A stretch of 64,000 nucleotides of DNA, taken from Actinoallomurus bryophytorum (lineage in GTDB: Bacteria; Actinomycetota; Actinomycetes; Streptosporangiales; Streptosporangiaceae). The stretch's first letter is position 1. The number at the start of each line of letters is the position of its first letter. Made by a program: the position numbers and the translations under genes. Positions 49,830 through 60,322 of this stretch are shown piece after piece. Below the pieces are notes generated by a model. The model saw only the letters and a list, made by a program, of their open reading frames with translations. It had not been told where the DNA came from and ran no database searches. Where the stretch lies: positions 806,001 through 870,000 of the forward strand of contig NZ_VFOZ01000001.1 in assembly GCF_006716425.1 (NCBI RefSeq), written 5' to 3'.

Positions 49830-52568
49830 TCAGCTTGCGGAGATCACCGAGCCGTGCAGCGGGATGGACGCCTCGCCGCGCGCGTTCAGCTGGACGACCG
49901 CCTCGATGCCGCTCGGGGCCATCGGGCGCGAGACGAGGAATCCCTGCGCGCGCGGGCAGCCCATCTCCCGCAGCAGCTCGAGCTGCTCGGGGCGTTCGAC
50001 GCCCTCGGCCACGACCGTGAGGCCGAGGTCGCGGCCGACCCGGGCGATCGTCCTGGTCAGCAGGGTGAGCGTCTCGTCACGGCCCAGACCGGAGACGAAG
50101 GACGGGTCGATCTTGATGACGTCGACCGGCAGCTGGCGCAGGAACGCCAGTGAGGCGTACCCGGTGCCGAAGTCGTCGATGGCCAGGCCCACGCCGAGGT
50201 CGCGCAGGGCGGACAGCCGGGCGATGAGCTCCTCGGCCCCGTCGACCAGGACCTCTTCCTCGACCTCGAGGGTGAGCGCGCCGGGCGGCAGGCCGCTGTC
50301 GGCCAGCGCCTCGGCGACCGAGTCGACGAAGTGCGCCGCGGCGATCTCGCGCGGGCGAAGGTTGATCGACAGTCCGATGTCCCAGCCCGCCTCGCGCCAG
50401 TGGGCCACCTGGCAGGTGGCCTCGCGCAGCACCCAGTTGCCGAGCGGCACCATCAGGCCGGACTCCTCGGCCGTGCCGATGAACTCCTCGGGCGGTATGG
50501 AGACGCCGTCGCGCCACCAGCGGACCAGGGCCTCGACGCCGGTGACCCGTGAGGTGGCGAGCTCGACCACCGGCTGGAACTCCACCGCGAACTGCTGCTC
50601 GGTGAGCGCGCGCTGCAGGTCGCTGCCGAGCTCGAGGCGGCGCATGACGTCGGCGTGCATCTTGGCGGCGAAGACCTCGACGCGGCCGCCGCCGAGCTCC
50701 TTCGCGCGTGACAGCGCGATGTCGGCGTTGCGGATGAGCTCGGAACCGGCGATGCCCTCCTCGGCGAAGGCGATGCCGACGCTCGCGGTCAGCACGATGC
50801 CACGGTCGGCGACGCGGTACGGCTCACCGGCAAGCGCTCGCAGCAGCCGCTCGCCGAGGTCGACCACGGTCTCCACCTCGGTCGCGCTCTCCATGAGGAC
50901 GGCGAACTCGTCTCCGCCCCAGCGCGCGACCGTGTCGTCGGCCAGGACGCCGGCGCGGAGCCGCCGGGCCGCCTGGGCGAGCACCTGGTCGCCGCCGCCG
51001 TGGCCGATCGAGTCGTTCACCGCGGTGAACCCGTCGAGGTCGACGAAGACCACCGCGACCGGGCCCTGGCTGTGCTCGACCTTCTCACGCGCGCGTTCTT
51101 CGAGGTAGGCGCGGTTGGGCAGGCCGGTCAGCCCGTCGTGGAAGGTCAGGTGGGCGACCTGGCGCTCTAGGGCGACCTGCTCGCTGAAGTCGCGCGTCGT
51201 GACCAGGAGCTGGTCGGTGCCGTCGCCGGCCCGGCCGTACCGGGAGATCGTCGACTCGGTGGGCAGCCAGGTGCCGTCGGTGGCACGTACGCGGCAGGCG
51301 ATGCGCGCGACGTCGAGGTCGCACTCGGATCTCAGGAAGGAGGTCACCGCGTCCACGACCCGCGGCAGGTCCTCGGGGTGCACGATGTCGTACACGGGCC
51401 GGCCGAGCAGGTCCTCGGCCGCGTAGTGGTACGAACGCCGCGCGCCGGCGCTGACGTACTGCACGACACCGTCGAGGCCGCAGATGAGGACGACGTCGTT
51501 GATGCTCTCGGCCAGGGCGCGGAAGTGCTCCTCGCCGGTCTCGGCGGCGCGGCCGAGCCGGTCGTTCTCACGGAGCAGCTCGGCGAGCCGGGCGAGCACG
51601 ACGAGCACCGCCGAGCCGGCGATGATGGGCACGATGGGCCGCAGCCCGCGGGCGGCGGTGAGCGTGTGGCCGGCGACGAAGATCGCCGCGGCGGCGGCAG
51701 TCGCGGCGGGTGCCAGACCGGGCCCGACGAGCGGGCGGCGTGTCTCCTCCGCGGGCTGCCGGCCGCCCTCCTCGGCGGACTGCCGTCCGCGGATCCACGG
51801 CACGGTGGCGAGGAACAGCAGGCCGACCATGCGGGTGACGTCGGCCGGGACGCCGTGCGCACCGCCGTCGTTGAGGCGGAGCGCGGCGTACAGGACGTCG
51901 GCCGTGGTGAGGACGAGCACCGCGCAGTAGGCGACCACGGCGGACCGGTGGTTCGCGCGCACGGCGGCGAGCGTCATGGGGAACAGCACACAGATCAGCG
52001 CGGCGTCGAGCACCGGATAGCGCAGCTCGATGAGGAACTGGCCCCAGCCCTCACCGGCCACGTGGTAGAGCCGGTCGAAGATCGCGACCCAGCCGACCAC
52101 GAAGAGGGCGCAGGCACAGACATAGGTGTCGGCCAGGTAGCGCAGCCAGGGCCGTGTGGTGCGCGGCAGGCGCACCGGCACGATGAAGCCCGCGGTGATC
52201 GCGATCGGGGCGACCAGGAGGAACAGGTCGGCCGGAGAGACCGTCACCACGGCGCGGCTGATCACGAGCCGGGAGATGGCGTTGACGGTCGAGCCCGCGC
52301 ACCAGGCGATCGCGGCGACGCCGAACCAGCGCCACATGTCGCGGTCGATCTTGCCGACGGGTGTCTGCGGTGTCCGCCCTGCGGCGTACAGCAGGGAGGT
52401 CGCCGCCACCGCGGCGGACCACGCGGACAGCCAGGCGCCCGAAAGGCCGCCTCCCCATCCCAGCACGAGGGCGAGGGCGTAGATCAACGCGAGCGCCGCG
52501 AGCGCTCCGAACGGCCGCACCGCCACCGGGATCCCCCGGTGTCGCCGCCCCGTCCCTTCCGCGGTCAT
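49830..52568 (-). CDS. Membrane PAS-GGDEF-EAL cyclic-di-GMP protein
   Basis: A 912-residue protein. About residues 20-340 hold roughly eight to ten membrane helices, a MASE-like sensor. A PAS domain (about 345-465, FRALAESINDVVLICGLDGV) follows. The GGDEF domain at about 475-635 has an intact ARWGGDEFAVL. The EAL domain at about 650-895 has VTGVEALVRW, INLRPREI, AIDDFGTGYASL, DVIKIDPSFV and VVAEGVE. Both catalytic signatures are complete; the Thr before the third EAL metal Glu is Glu (LEVEEE). It could make and break c-di-GMP. ATG at 52568 follows GGGGAG. Confidence 0.92.
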   Translation of the reverse strand: MTAEGTGRRHRGIPVAVRPFGALAALALIYALALVLGWGGGLSGAWLSAWSAAVAATSLLYAAGRTPQTPVGKIDRDMWRWFGVAAIAWCAGSTVNAISRLVISRAVVTVSPADLFLLVAPIAITAGFIVPVRLPRTTRPWLRYLADTYVCACALFVVGWVAIFDRLYHVAGEGWGQFLIELRYPVLDAALICVLFPMTLAAVRANHRSAVVAYCAVLVLTTADVLYAALRLNDGGAHGVPADVTRMVGLLFLATVPWIRGRQSAEEGGRQPAEETRRPLVGPGLAPAATAAAAAIFVAGHTLTAARGLRPIVPIIAGSAVLVVLARLAELLRENDRLGRAAETGEEHFRALAESINDVVLICGLDGVVQYVSAGARRSYHYAAEDLLGRPVYDIVHPEDLPRVVDAVTSFLRSECDLDVARIACRVRATDGTWLPTESTISRYGRAGDGTDQLLVTTRDFSEQVALERQVAHLTFHDGLTGLPNRAYLEERAREKVEHSQGPVAVVFVDLDGFTAVNDSIGHGGGDQVLAQAARRLRAGVLADDTVARWGGDEFAVLMESATEVETVVDLGERLLRALAGEPYRVADRGIVLTASVGIAFAEEGIAGSELIRNADIALSRAKELGGGRVEVFAAKMHADVMRRLELGSDLQRALTEQQFAVEFQPVVELATSRVTGVEALVRWWRDGVSIPPEEFIGTAEESGLMVPLGNWVLREATCQVAHWREAGWDIGLSINLRPREIAAAHFVDSVAEALADSGLPPGALTLEVEEEVLVDGAEELIARLSALRDLGVGLAIDDFGTGYASLAFLRQLPVDVIKIDPSFVSGLGRDETLTLLTRTIARVGRDLGLTVVAEGVERPEQLELLREMGCPRAQGFLVSRPMAPSGIEAVVQLNARGEASIPLHGSVISAS

Positions 52569-53014
52569 CTAACTTGCTCCCCGCCACTTGATCATGAGCC
52601 GTCCCGCATTTGGAAACGCCTCGCACCGGACACATGACTCCCGAGATCTCCACCGACCTCGGGACGTTCTTGGGCGTGATCTCCGCCGGTCTGTCAAGTG
52701 CTTTGTCATCCTGTACGAGGCGGCGTCCCGCATACGGGACACCGGGTTTGGAGTTGCGCGCCACCTGGTTTCGGCCGGGATCTTCCGGCACGGTCCATGC
52801 GGCGGTCAGGCTGGTCAGCTTCGACGTTCAATCTACGGGCCGTATGTCACAGAGCGATTGAGGCCGGGCGTCCACCCGGCGACAACCGGATACGTTCCGT
52901 GACCGAATCTCGGACGTTTTGGGTGGTTTGTCGTTAACGCAGCACGGATGAGAAAAGTTGCGGCGTGTAATCGGCCGCCGCCGCGCAAAGTGCCGCCGCA
53001 GAGGCTTTACCGGA
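52569..53014. other. Intergenic region upstream of the GGDEF/EAL gene
   Basis: 446 bp without a credible gene on either strand. Minus-strand TTGACA lies at about 52696 and GTCCCG-4-CGGGAC forms a small dyad near 52728. Both could belong to the promoter of the c-di-GMP gene. No riboswitch consensus recognised. Confidence 0.4.
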
Positions 53015-53926
53015 TCAGTAGTCGCCCTTGATGATGTTGTGCAACGGCTCGCCCGCCACGAACCGCGCGACCTGCGCGCGCACCAGCGCGACGGCCCGGC
53101 GCCGCGAGGCCGGCGTGGACCCGCCGACATGCGGGGTGATGAAGACTCCGGGCGCTGACCAGAGCGGATGCCCGGCGGGAAGGGGCTCGGGGTCGGTCAC
53201 GTCGAGCACCGCGCGGAGCCGCCGATTCGTGAGCTCGGCCAGCAGTGCCTCGGTGACCACGACCGTGCCGCGAGCGGCGTTGACCAGGAGCGCACCGTCC
53301 CTCATCCGGGACAGAAACTCCTTGTCGACCATTCCGGTGGTCTCCGTCGTCGACGGCACGATGAGGACGACGACGTCGGCGTCGGGCAGGAGTTCCGGAA
53401 GCGCGCTCACACCGTGCACACCGTCACGCACAGTACGTGCGACGCGGACGATCCGCGTCTCGAACGGGACCAGCCGCCGCTCGATCGCCGCGCCCACCGA
53501 GCCGTACCCGACGATCATCACCGTCCGGTCTGTCAAGGCGTCTGTCATGTGCCAGTCCCAGCGGCCCTCGCTCTGGGCGCCGGCGAATCCGGGGAATTCC
53601 CGCTGCGCCGCGATGATCCCGCCGACCACCCACTCCGCCGTGCTCGCGTCGTGTACCCCGCGCGCGTTGCACAGCACCGCACCCGCCGGAACATGAGGGA
53701 TGAACGTGTCCACGCCTGCGACCTGCAGCTGTACGACCTGCAGGTTCGTCATCGAGGCGATGATCTCGCGGCTCCGCGGCGTCGCGACGAACGGCGGCAC
53801 GTACACGGCGACCTCGGCCGGGTCGCCCGGCAGGTCGTCGCCGCGGCCGTCGTAGACCCCCACGCTGACCCCGTCGATGTCCGCCACGGCGTCCGCGATC
53901 TCCTGATCCGGCACCCAAATCCTCAC
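53015..53926 (-). CDS. D-isomer-specific 2-hydroxyacid dehydrogenase family protein
   Basis: A 303-residue NAD(P)-dependent dehydrogenase: TNLQVVQLQVAGVDTFIPHV, VMIVGYGSVGAAIERRL (dinucleotide motif), LVNAARGTVVVTEALLAEL (catalytic Arg), VTDPEPLPAGHPLW (Glu) and FITPHVGGSTPASRRR (His). Acts on a 2-hydroxy or 2-oxo acid; substrate not deducible. GTG start at 53926 after GGAAGG. Monocistronic. Confidence 0.88.
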   Translation of the reverse strand: MRIWVPDQEIADAVADIDGVSVGVYDGRGDDLPGDPAEVAVYVPPFVATPRSREIIASMTNLQVVQLQVAGVDTFIPHVPAGAVLCNARGVHDASTAEWVVGGIIAAQREFPGFAGAQSEGRWDWHMTDALTDRTVMIVGYGSVGAAIERRLVPFETRIVRVARTVRDGVHGVSALPELLPDADVVVLIVPSTTETTGMVDKEFLSRMRDGALLVNAARGTVVVTEALLAELTNRRLRAVLDVTDPEPLPAGHPLWSAPGVFITPHVGGSTPASRRRAVALVRAQVARFVAGEPLHNIIKGDY

Positions 53927-54093
53927 CGCACTGAACCTTCCGCTAGGCCGACTGCGATCGTAGGCCGTCGTTTCCCTGCCGTGACGCCGAGGTGTGACGA
54001 TGCTTACGAGGGACGCCTCGTGGACGCCTCGAGGTGCCGACCACGGAGAGTCAACGCCCGCCCGGGAAGTTCGTTCCGTATTGAGATGGGAAC

Positions 54094-55212
54094 TTGACCA
54101 AAGTGAGGCTCAGCATCGTCGCCGCCCTAAGCGCCCTCGCTCTCGCCGGCTGTTCGTCGAGCGGCCCGCCGGACGCGAGCGGCTCCACTCCCCCGCCGTT
54201 GCCGTCGTCCGCTCCGGCCGGAACCCCGCCCGGCTCCGCGGCGCACCTCGGTACTCCACGGGACCTGGCGACCGGCCTGGCCGTCCCCTGGGCGATCGCG
54301 TTCCTGCCCGGCGGCGACGCGCTGGTGACCGAACGGGACACCGCCCGGCTCCTGCGCGTGACGCCTGCCGGGAAGGTCAGCACAGTCGGAAAGGTGCCCG
54401 GCGTGTCACCGGCCGGTGAGGGCGGCCTGCTCGGCGTCGCCGTCTCACCCACGTTCACGCGGGACCACCTGGTCTTCCTCTACTACAGCGCGGCGTCGGA
54501 GAACCGGATCGTACGGTTCGAATATCGCGGACCGGGGATCAGCGGCGTACGGACCCTCGTCACCGGAATCCCGCGCGGCCCGATCCACAACGGCGGACGG
54601 CTCGCGTTCGGTCCCGACCACCTGCTCTACGCCTCGACCGGGGAGACCGGCCGCGGCGGGCTGTCACAGGACCGATCATCGCTCGGCGGGAAGATCCTGC
54701 GGATGACGCCGGACGGCAAGCCCGCACCGGGCAACCCGTTCGGCACGCTCGTATGGACGTACGGGCACCGCAACGTCCAGGGCCTCGCGTGGGACCGGCA
54801 GGGGCGCATGTTCGCCACCGAGTTCGGCCAGGACCGCTTCGACGAGATCAACCGGATCACCGCGGGCCACAACTACGGCTGGCCGGTGGTCGAGGGGTTC
54901 GGCGGCGACCGCAAGCGCTACACGCCGCCGCTGCTGACCTGGACGACCGACGAGGCGTCGCCGTCCGGGCTCGCGTACGCCGGTGGTTCGCTGTGGGCCG
55001 GCGCGCTGGGCGGGCGGCGGTTGTGGCAGGTGCCGGTCGCGGCGAACGGCACCGTCGGCAAGCCCGTCGCCCATTTCACCGCCCGGTACGGACGACTGCG
55101 CGCGGTCGCCGCCGCACCGGACGGCTCGCTGTGGGTGAGCACCAGCAACCGCGACGGCCGGGGTGACCCGAAGCAGGGTGACGACCGGATCCTGGTGATC
55201 CCCGTCTCTTGA
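54094..55212 (+). CDS. PQQ-dependent sugar dehydrogenase-like lipoprotein (GSDH/Asd family)
   Basis: A 372-residue exported beta-propeller. Lipobox LALAGC, then a Ser/Pro linker. The propeller begins DLATGLAVPWAIAFLPGGDA and has GEGGLLGVAVSPTF, IHNGGRLAFGPDHLLYASTG and HRNVQGLAWDRQGRMFATEF, as in soluble aldose dehydrogenases that use PQQ at the cell surface. The start is either TTG 54094 or GTG 54103, both giving the same signal peptide. No PQQ synthesis genes lie in the window. Confidence 0.88.
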   Translation: MTKVRLSIVAALSALALAGCSSSGPPDASGSTPPPLPSSAPAGTPPGSAAHLGTPRDLATGLAVPWAIAFLPGGDALVTERDTARLLRVTPAGKVSTVGKVPGVSPAGEGGLLGVAVSPTFTRDHLVFLYYSAASENRIVRFEYRGPGISGVRTLVTGIPRGPIHNGGRLAFGPDHLLYASTGETGRGGLSQDRSSLGGKILRMTPDGKPAPGNPFGTLVWTYGHRNVQGLAWDRQGRMFATEFGQDRFDEINRITAGHNYGWPVVEGFGGDRKRYTPPLLTWTTDEASPSGLAYAGGSLWAGALGGRRLWQVPVAANGTVGKPVAHFTARYGRLRAVAAAPDGSLWVSTSNRDGRGDPKQGDDRILVIPVS

Positions 55213-55241
55213 CCAGGACGAGTCCGCCGGGCACGCCCTAG

Positions 55242-56631
55242 TAGTGCTTTGTTAGATGAGTAAGGCGAGGGGTTGGGGTCGGCAGGTGGGGCAGTGGCCT
55301 GTCCAGGTTGCGAGCAGTGCTTGTAGCTCGCGGAGGATTTTGTAGAGACTCAGGCTGCCCCGGTTGCTTTTGGGCTGGTCAGGCGCAGGGTCGTGAGGAA
55401 CAGGTGGGCGGCGGCGACGAGGGTGACATGGCGGTTCCAGCCGGCCCAGGAGCGGCCTTCGTAGTGGTCCAGGCCCAGGCCGGTCTTGAGTTCGCGGTAA
55501 TCGTGTTCGATGCGCCAGCGGATCTTCCCGAGCCGGATCAGATCCTGAAGTGGGGTGTCGGCGGGCAGGTTCGACAGCCAGTACCTGACCGGCTCGGGTT
55601 CATCCGGCGGCCACTGGGCGATCAGCCAGGCCTCGGCCAAGGTGCCGTCGTCGGCATAGCGGGGCCGGCGGCCGGCCGGGCGGACGCGCAGCGTGAGGAA
55701 CTCGGCCGCCAGTCTGCCTTTGGAGCCTTGACGCCAGGACAGGCGGCGGACGCCGGTGCGGCCGGCGGCCAGGACATGTTCGCGCAAGGAGACCGGTTTG
55801 GTGCGATAGCGCGGCAGGCCACGCCATCCCTTGCCCTTGGCGGGCAGCAGTTCGGGCACGGCGTCGGCGGCATGGGCGGTGCCCGAGCCTTTGACCTGCA
55901 CGATGTAGCGCAGATCTCGCTCAGCAAGGGCAGAGCGGAAATGAGCGTTGTCACCGTAGCCGGCGTCCGCGCAGATCACCGGCGCCGACAGGCCCCAGTC
56001 ACGCAGCTCATCGAGCATCTCGATCGCCAACTGCCATTTCGGCCGGTTCCGCTCCTCATCATCAATGCCGCACCGTGCGCGCCTGCGCCTGATCTCCTGG
56101 GCCAGGATCGGGTCGCCGGTGCACGCATCGTCCCAGGCCTCGGGGATGAACAACCGCCAGTCCAAAGCGGCCGAAGCATGGTCACAGACCGCGTGCACGC
56201 TCACCCCGATCTGGCAGTTGCCGACCTTGCCCAAGGTGCCCGAGTACTGCCGGGCCACCCCGGGCGAGGACGTCCCGTACTTGGGGAACCCGGTGTCATC
56301 GATCACCCACGCCACCGGCTCCACCACATCGTGAATCCGGGCCGCCAGCCGACGCCGCACTCCAGCGAAATCCCACGTCGAAGAGCTCATGAACTGCTGC
56401 AGCCGCTGATGATCGGTCCCCAGCCGCTCCGCCATCGGCTGCATCGACTTGCGCTGCCCGTCCAGCAACAGGCCCCGCACATACAGCTCACCCGTGGCGC
56501 GCTGATCCGACCGCGGCAAGGACGCGAACACCTCAGCCGCGAACTCCTCCAACCGCGACCGGACCGCGGCGATCTCCCCAGACCTCACACAAGATCATCG
56601 CAACCAAGATCACAAACGTAACAAAGCACTA
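55242..56631 (-). mobile_element. Complete IS701-family insertion sequence (1390 bp)
   Basis: Bounded by inverted ends TAGTGCTTTGTTA and TAACAAAGCACTA and flanked by CTAG on both sides (55238-55241 and 56632-56635), the expected 4-bp YTAR target duplication of IS701-type elements. One intact transposase gene fills it. Perfect ends, duplication and frame suggest recent insertion. It landed between the sugar dehydrogenase and the SUFU gene. Confidence 0.9.
55350..56588 (-). CDS. IS701-family DDE transposase
   Basis: A 412-residue transposase. The DDE residues are in WVIDDTGFPKYGTSSPGVAR (Asp), PVICADAGYGDNAHFRSALA (Asp) and IRWRIEHDYRELKTGLGLDH (Glu, in the YREXK-type motif). It has the N-terminal helical region and the GKVGNCQIGVSVH segment of this family. 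GTG start at 56588. Uninterrupted, so probably functional. Confidence 0.92.
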   Translation of the reverse strand: MRSGEIAAVRSRLEEFAAEVFASLPRSDQRATGELYVRGLLLDGQRKSMQPMAERLGTDHQRLQQFMSSSTWDFAGVRRRLAARIHDVVEPVAWVIDDTGFPKYGTSSPGVARQYSGTLGKVGNCQIGVSVHAVCDHASAALDWRLFIPEAWDDACTGDPILAQEIRRRRARCGIDDEERNRPKWQLAIEMLDELRDWGLSAPVICADAGYGDNAHFRSALAERDLRYIVQVKGSGTAHAADAVPELLPAKGKGWRGLPRYRTKPVSLREHVLAAGRTGVRRLSWRQGSKGRLAAEFLTLRVRPAGRRPRYADDGTLAEAWLIAQWPPDEPEPVRYWLSNLPADTPLQDLIRLGKIRWRIEHDYRELKTGLGLDHYEGRSWAGWNRHVTLVAAAHLFLTTLRLTSPKATGAA

Positions 56632-56632
56632 C

Positions 56633-56638
56633 TAGGGT
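56633..56638 (+). promoter_or_regulatory. -10 box of the SUFU gene, rebuilt by the IS target duplication
   Basis: TAGGGT ends 7 nt before ATG 56646. Its first three bases (TAG) belong to the IS701 CTAG duplication, so the insertion split the original -10 yet restored it. The -35 region now lies in the IS end (ATCACA at 56609-56614, 18-bp spacing). Confidence 0.5.
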
Positions 56639-56645
56639 GATGCGG

Positions 56646-57176
56646 ATGAGTGATCCTGAGGTCCTGGGGCACGTCGAGCGGTATCTCGGTGCCCGAACGC
56701 GTACGGTCTCGGTCTCTGGTTTCTCGATCGGCGTCCATTCCTCGCCGTCCATGGTGTCGGCGGTCACCGACGGGATGCGCTTCCGGTCGCTCCAGTCGTC
56801 GCTGCCGCTGGAGTTCGCCTGCTCGGTCCTGCCGGGGCAGGAGGATGTGGCCGTACGCCTCGTGGAGATGTTCGCGGACTCGACCGTACGCAGCGGGTCG
56901 GAGGTGGAGTACGACGACGGGTTCGTCGTGGATGAGCCGCTGGTCGACGGCAGCCGGGTACGCGGGCTGCTCGCGGCACCGCATCCGTATGCGGACGAGA
57001 TGTTCAACCTGTTCCGTGACGCGGGAGGCGAGCTGCGCCTGCAGTTCGTCACGCTGGTGCCCCTGACCGGAGCGGAGGCCCGGCATCTCCGCGACCATGA
57101 GACCGGCGAGCTGTTCGAACTGTGGGAGGCGTCAGGCACCGACCTGCTGGACCTCCACCGCACCTCGGCGGTCTGA
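56646..57176 (+). CDS. Suppressor-of-fused (SUFU) domain protein
   Basis: A 176-residue protein resembling the bacterial SUFU family: HVERYLGARTRTVSVSGFSI, VLPGQEDVAVRLVEMFADST, DEMFNLFRDAGGELRLQFVT and LVPLTGAEARHLRDHETGEL. Family members often act as immunity proteins to polymorphic toxins; no toxin gene is adjacent. ATG 56646 is chosen for its TAGGGT box at leaderless spacing. An IS701 copy sits immediately upstream. The last 18 codons are duplicated in the tandem repeat that follows. Confidence 0.8.
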   Translation: MSDPEVLGHVERYLGARTRTVSVSGFSIGVHSSPSMVSAVTDGMRFRSLQSSLPLEFACSVLPGQEDVAVRLVEMFADSTVRSGSEVEYDDGFVVDEPLVDGSRVRGLLAAPHPYADEMFNLFRDAGGELRLQFVTLVPLTGAEARHLRDHETGELFELWEASGTDLLDLHRTSAV

Positions 57177-57455
57177 TCTTCCTCGCGAGCCGACGACCGG
57201 ATGGGGGCCGCGCCCGGGGTGGCCGACGACCGGGCCGGGACGCCGGCGGGCGGTAGCAGTCCCTGCGCGGGACTCTCACCCGCCGGCCCGCGGCCTGTGG
57301 GAGGCGTCAGGCACCGACCTGCTGGACCTCCACCGCACCTCGGCGGTCTGATCTTCCTCGCGAGCCGACGACCGGATGGGGGCCGCGCCCGGGGTGGCCG
57401 ACGACCGGGCCGGGACGCCGACAGGCGGTAGCAGTCCCTGCGCGGGACTCTCACC
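57120..57455. repeat. Tandem duplication, 175-bp unit, including the end of the SUFU gene
   Basis: CTGTGGGAGGCGTCAGGCAC starts at 57120 and again at 57295. The copies are nearly identical to about 57280 and 57455. The second copy repeats the SUFU C-terminal codons (GTDLLDLHRTSAV and stop) out of context. Confidence 0.85.
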
Positions 57456-57540
57456 GCCGGCAGGCGGTAGCAGTCCCCGCGCGGGACTCTCACCGCCGGC
57501 AGGTGGTAGCAGTCCCGGCGCGGGACTCTCACCCCGCCGG
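57424..57540. repeat. Three 39-bp tandem repeats
   Basis: GGCGGTAGCAGTCCC followed by GCGCGGGACTCTCACC recurs with 39-bp spacing (GGTAGCAG at 57427, 57466 and 57505). One more copy lies in the first 175-bp unit. Each unit can fold: GTCCC pairs with GGGAC. Confidence 0.8.
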
Positions 57541-58269
57541 CCCGCGGCCTGTAGGCGGCGGGCCTGGCTAGTGGCCGGGCGGCCGGAACGGCTGCTGGAC
57601 GGTCGGGCCGGGAAGGATCAGTGGTTGCGCCGGTGGCCGGACGGCCGAGCCCTGCCGGTAGGCCTGCGGTAGGGCCGTGGTCTGTGTCCGAGCGGCCCTG
57701 GGCCGGGAGCGGGCGGCCGGGCCGGGAACCAGCGGTCCGGCCAGGAACCAGCGGTCCGGCCGGGAACGGACGGCCGGGAACGGACGGCCGGGCGGGAACG
57801 GACGGCCGTAGGCGGGACGAGCGGTCCGGCCGGGAACGAGCGGTGGCCAGACGGCCCGGCGGGTCGGGACGGGAAGTCGCCAGGTGATCGGAATCCCCCC
57901 ACCGGACGCTCAGACCGCCTATCCGCAGCCACTGACCACGCGGCCCCGCCGCAGCCGCACGACCACACCGGGAGCGAGCGGTGGCTGGGCGGCCGAGCCC
58001 TGCCAGTACTCAGTCGGTAGGACCGTGGTCCATGTCTGGGTGGCCCGGGCCGGGAGCGGGCGGTCAGGCCCGGAACGAGCGGTGGCCGCACCGGTAGCCA
58101 GACAGCCGGCCGGGCCAGGAAGCCGCCAAGCGGTAGGAGTATCCCCCGCCGGACGCTCGGCCCGTCTGCCCGGCCGTCACCTCGGCGGCGGTCAGCGCGA
58201 CCAGCCGCAGCGGGTCGAAACGCCGCCTACGCGCACTCGGCGGGCGACCCGGTGCCCGCGTTGGCGGAC
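57541..58269. other. GC-extreme, repeat-like non-coding island
   Basis: No gene. Dense in CGGCCGGGAACGG and GAGCGGTGGCC-type degenerate direct repeats (for example GGAACCAGCGGTCCGGCC twice near 57726-57760). Open frames here are a by-product of the absence of stop codons in such sequence. Confidence 0.6.
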
Positions 58270-58408
<139 letters not shown>

Positions 58409-58601
58409 GGCCATTGGCCGGGCCCGGCCAATGGCCGGACGGGCGAGGCGTTGGCCGGACGGGCGAGCCTGGCGGTGGCCAGTGGTGGGGCCGTGAATCT
58501 GTGTCGGGACCGGTGGCCGGGCGGCGCCGGACGGGCCGCGTGTTGGGCGGCATGTGGTCGGCCGGTTACCGAACGGGGTGCGGCGCAGGCGCTCGTGCCC
58601 C

Positions 58602-58607
58602 TATCGT
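58602..58607 (+). promoter_or_regulatory. -10 box of the YihY/BrkB gene
   Basis: TATCGT ends 7 nt before the GTG at 58615, the leaderless geometry seen elsewhere in the window. Confidence 0.45.
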
Positions 58608-58614
58608 CACTTGG

Positions 58615-59955
<1,341 letters not shown>

Positions 59956-59965
59956 GCCTTACAGC

Positions 59966-60250
59966 ACGGCCCAGCCACACGGCCCAGCCACACGGCCCAG
60001 CCACACGGCCCAGCCACACGGCCCAGCCACACGGCACGGCCCAGCCACACGGCCCAGCCACACGGCCCAGCCACACGGCCCAGCCACACGGCCCAGCCAC
60101 ACGGCCCAGCCACACGGCCCAGCCACACGGCCCAGCCACACGGCCCAGCCACACGGCCCAGCCACACGGCCCAGCCACACGGCCCAGCCACACGGCCCAG
60201 CCACACGGCCCAGCCACACGGCCCAGCCACACGGCCCAGCCACACGGCCC
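59966..60250. repeat. 13-bp satellite, about 21 copies
   Basis: CCACACGGCCCAG repeats without spacers for about 285 bp, with one irregular unit near 60034. Almost no base divergence. It lies between the YihY gene and the gatB terminator. Because 13 is not a multiple of 3, every frame is open with a 39-bp period; the deduced repeats are not taken as protein. Confidence 0.95.
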
Positions 60251-60279
60251 GATGCGGTCCTCCTCCGGAGGACCGCATC
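60251..60279 (-). terminator. Terminator of the gatCAB operon
   Basis: A perfect 13-bp stem GATGCGGTCCTCC / GGAGGACCGCATC with a 3-nt loop, 43 bp after the gatB stop and abutting the 13-bp satellite. Confidence 0.8.
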
Positions 60280-60322
60280 ATCGCCGTCGTCTTCGAGGAC
60301 CGTGGCCGGCGGTGGGGTCGGG

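Noticed and set aside
57180-57672. Pro/Gly/Ser-rich frames with SPCAGLSPPAGGS repeats
   Set aside because: Product of the 39-bp tandem repeats; no ribosome site, no homology, frames open on both strands.
59956-60250. Long minus-strand frames with WLGRVAGPCGWAV repeats
   Set aside because: They are the translation of a 13-bp satellite read in any frame (39-bp period); no start signal, and the same peptide appears in all three frames.
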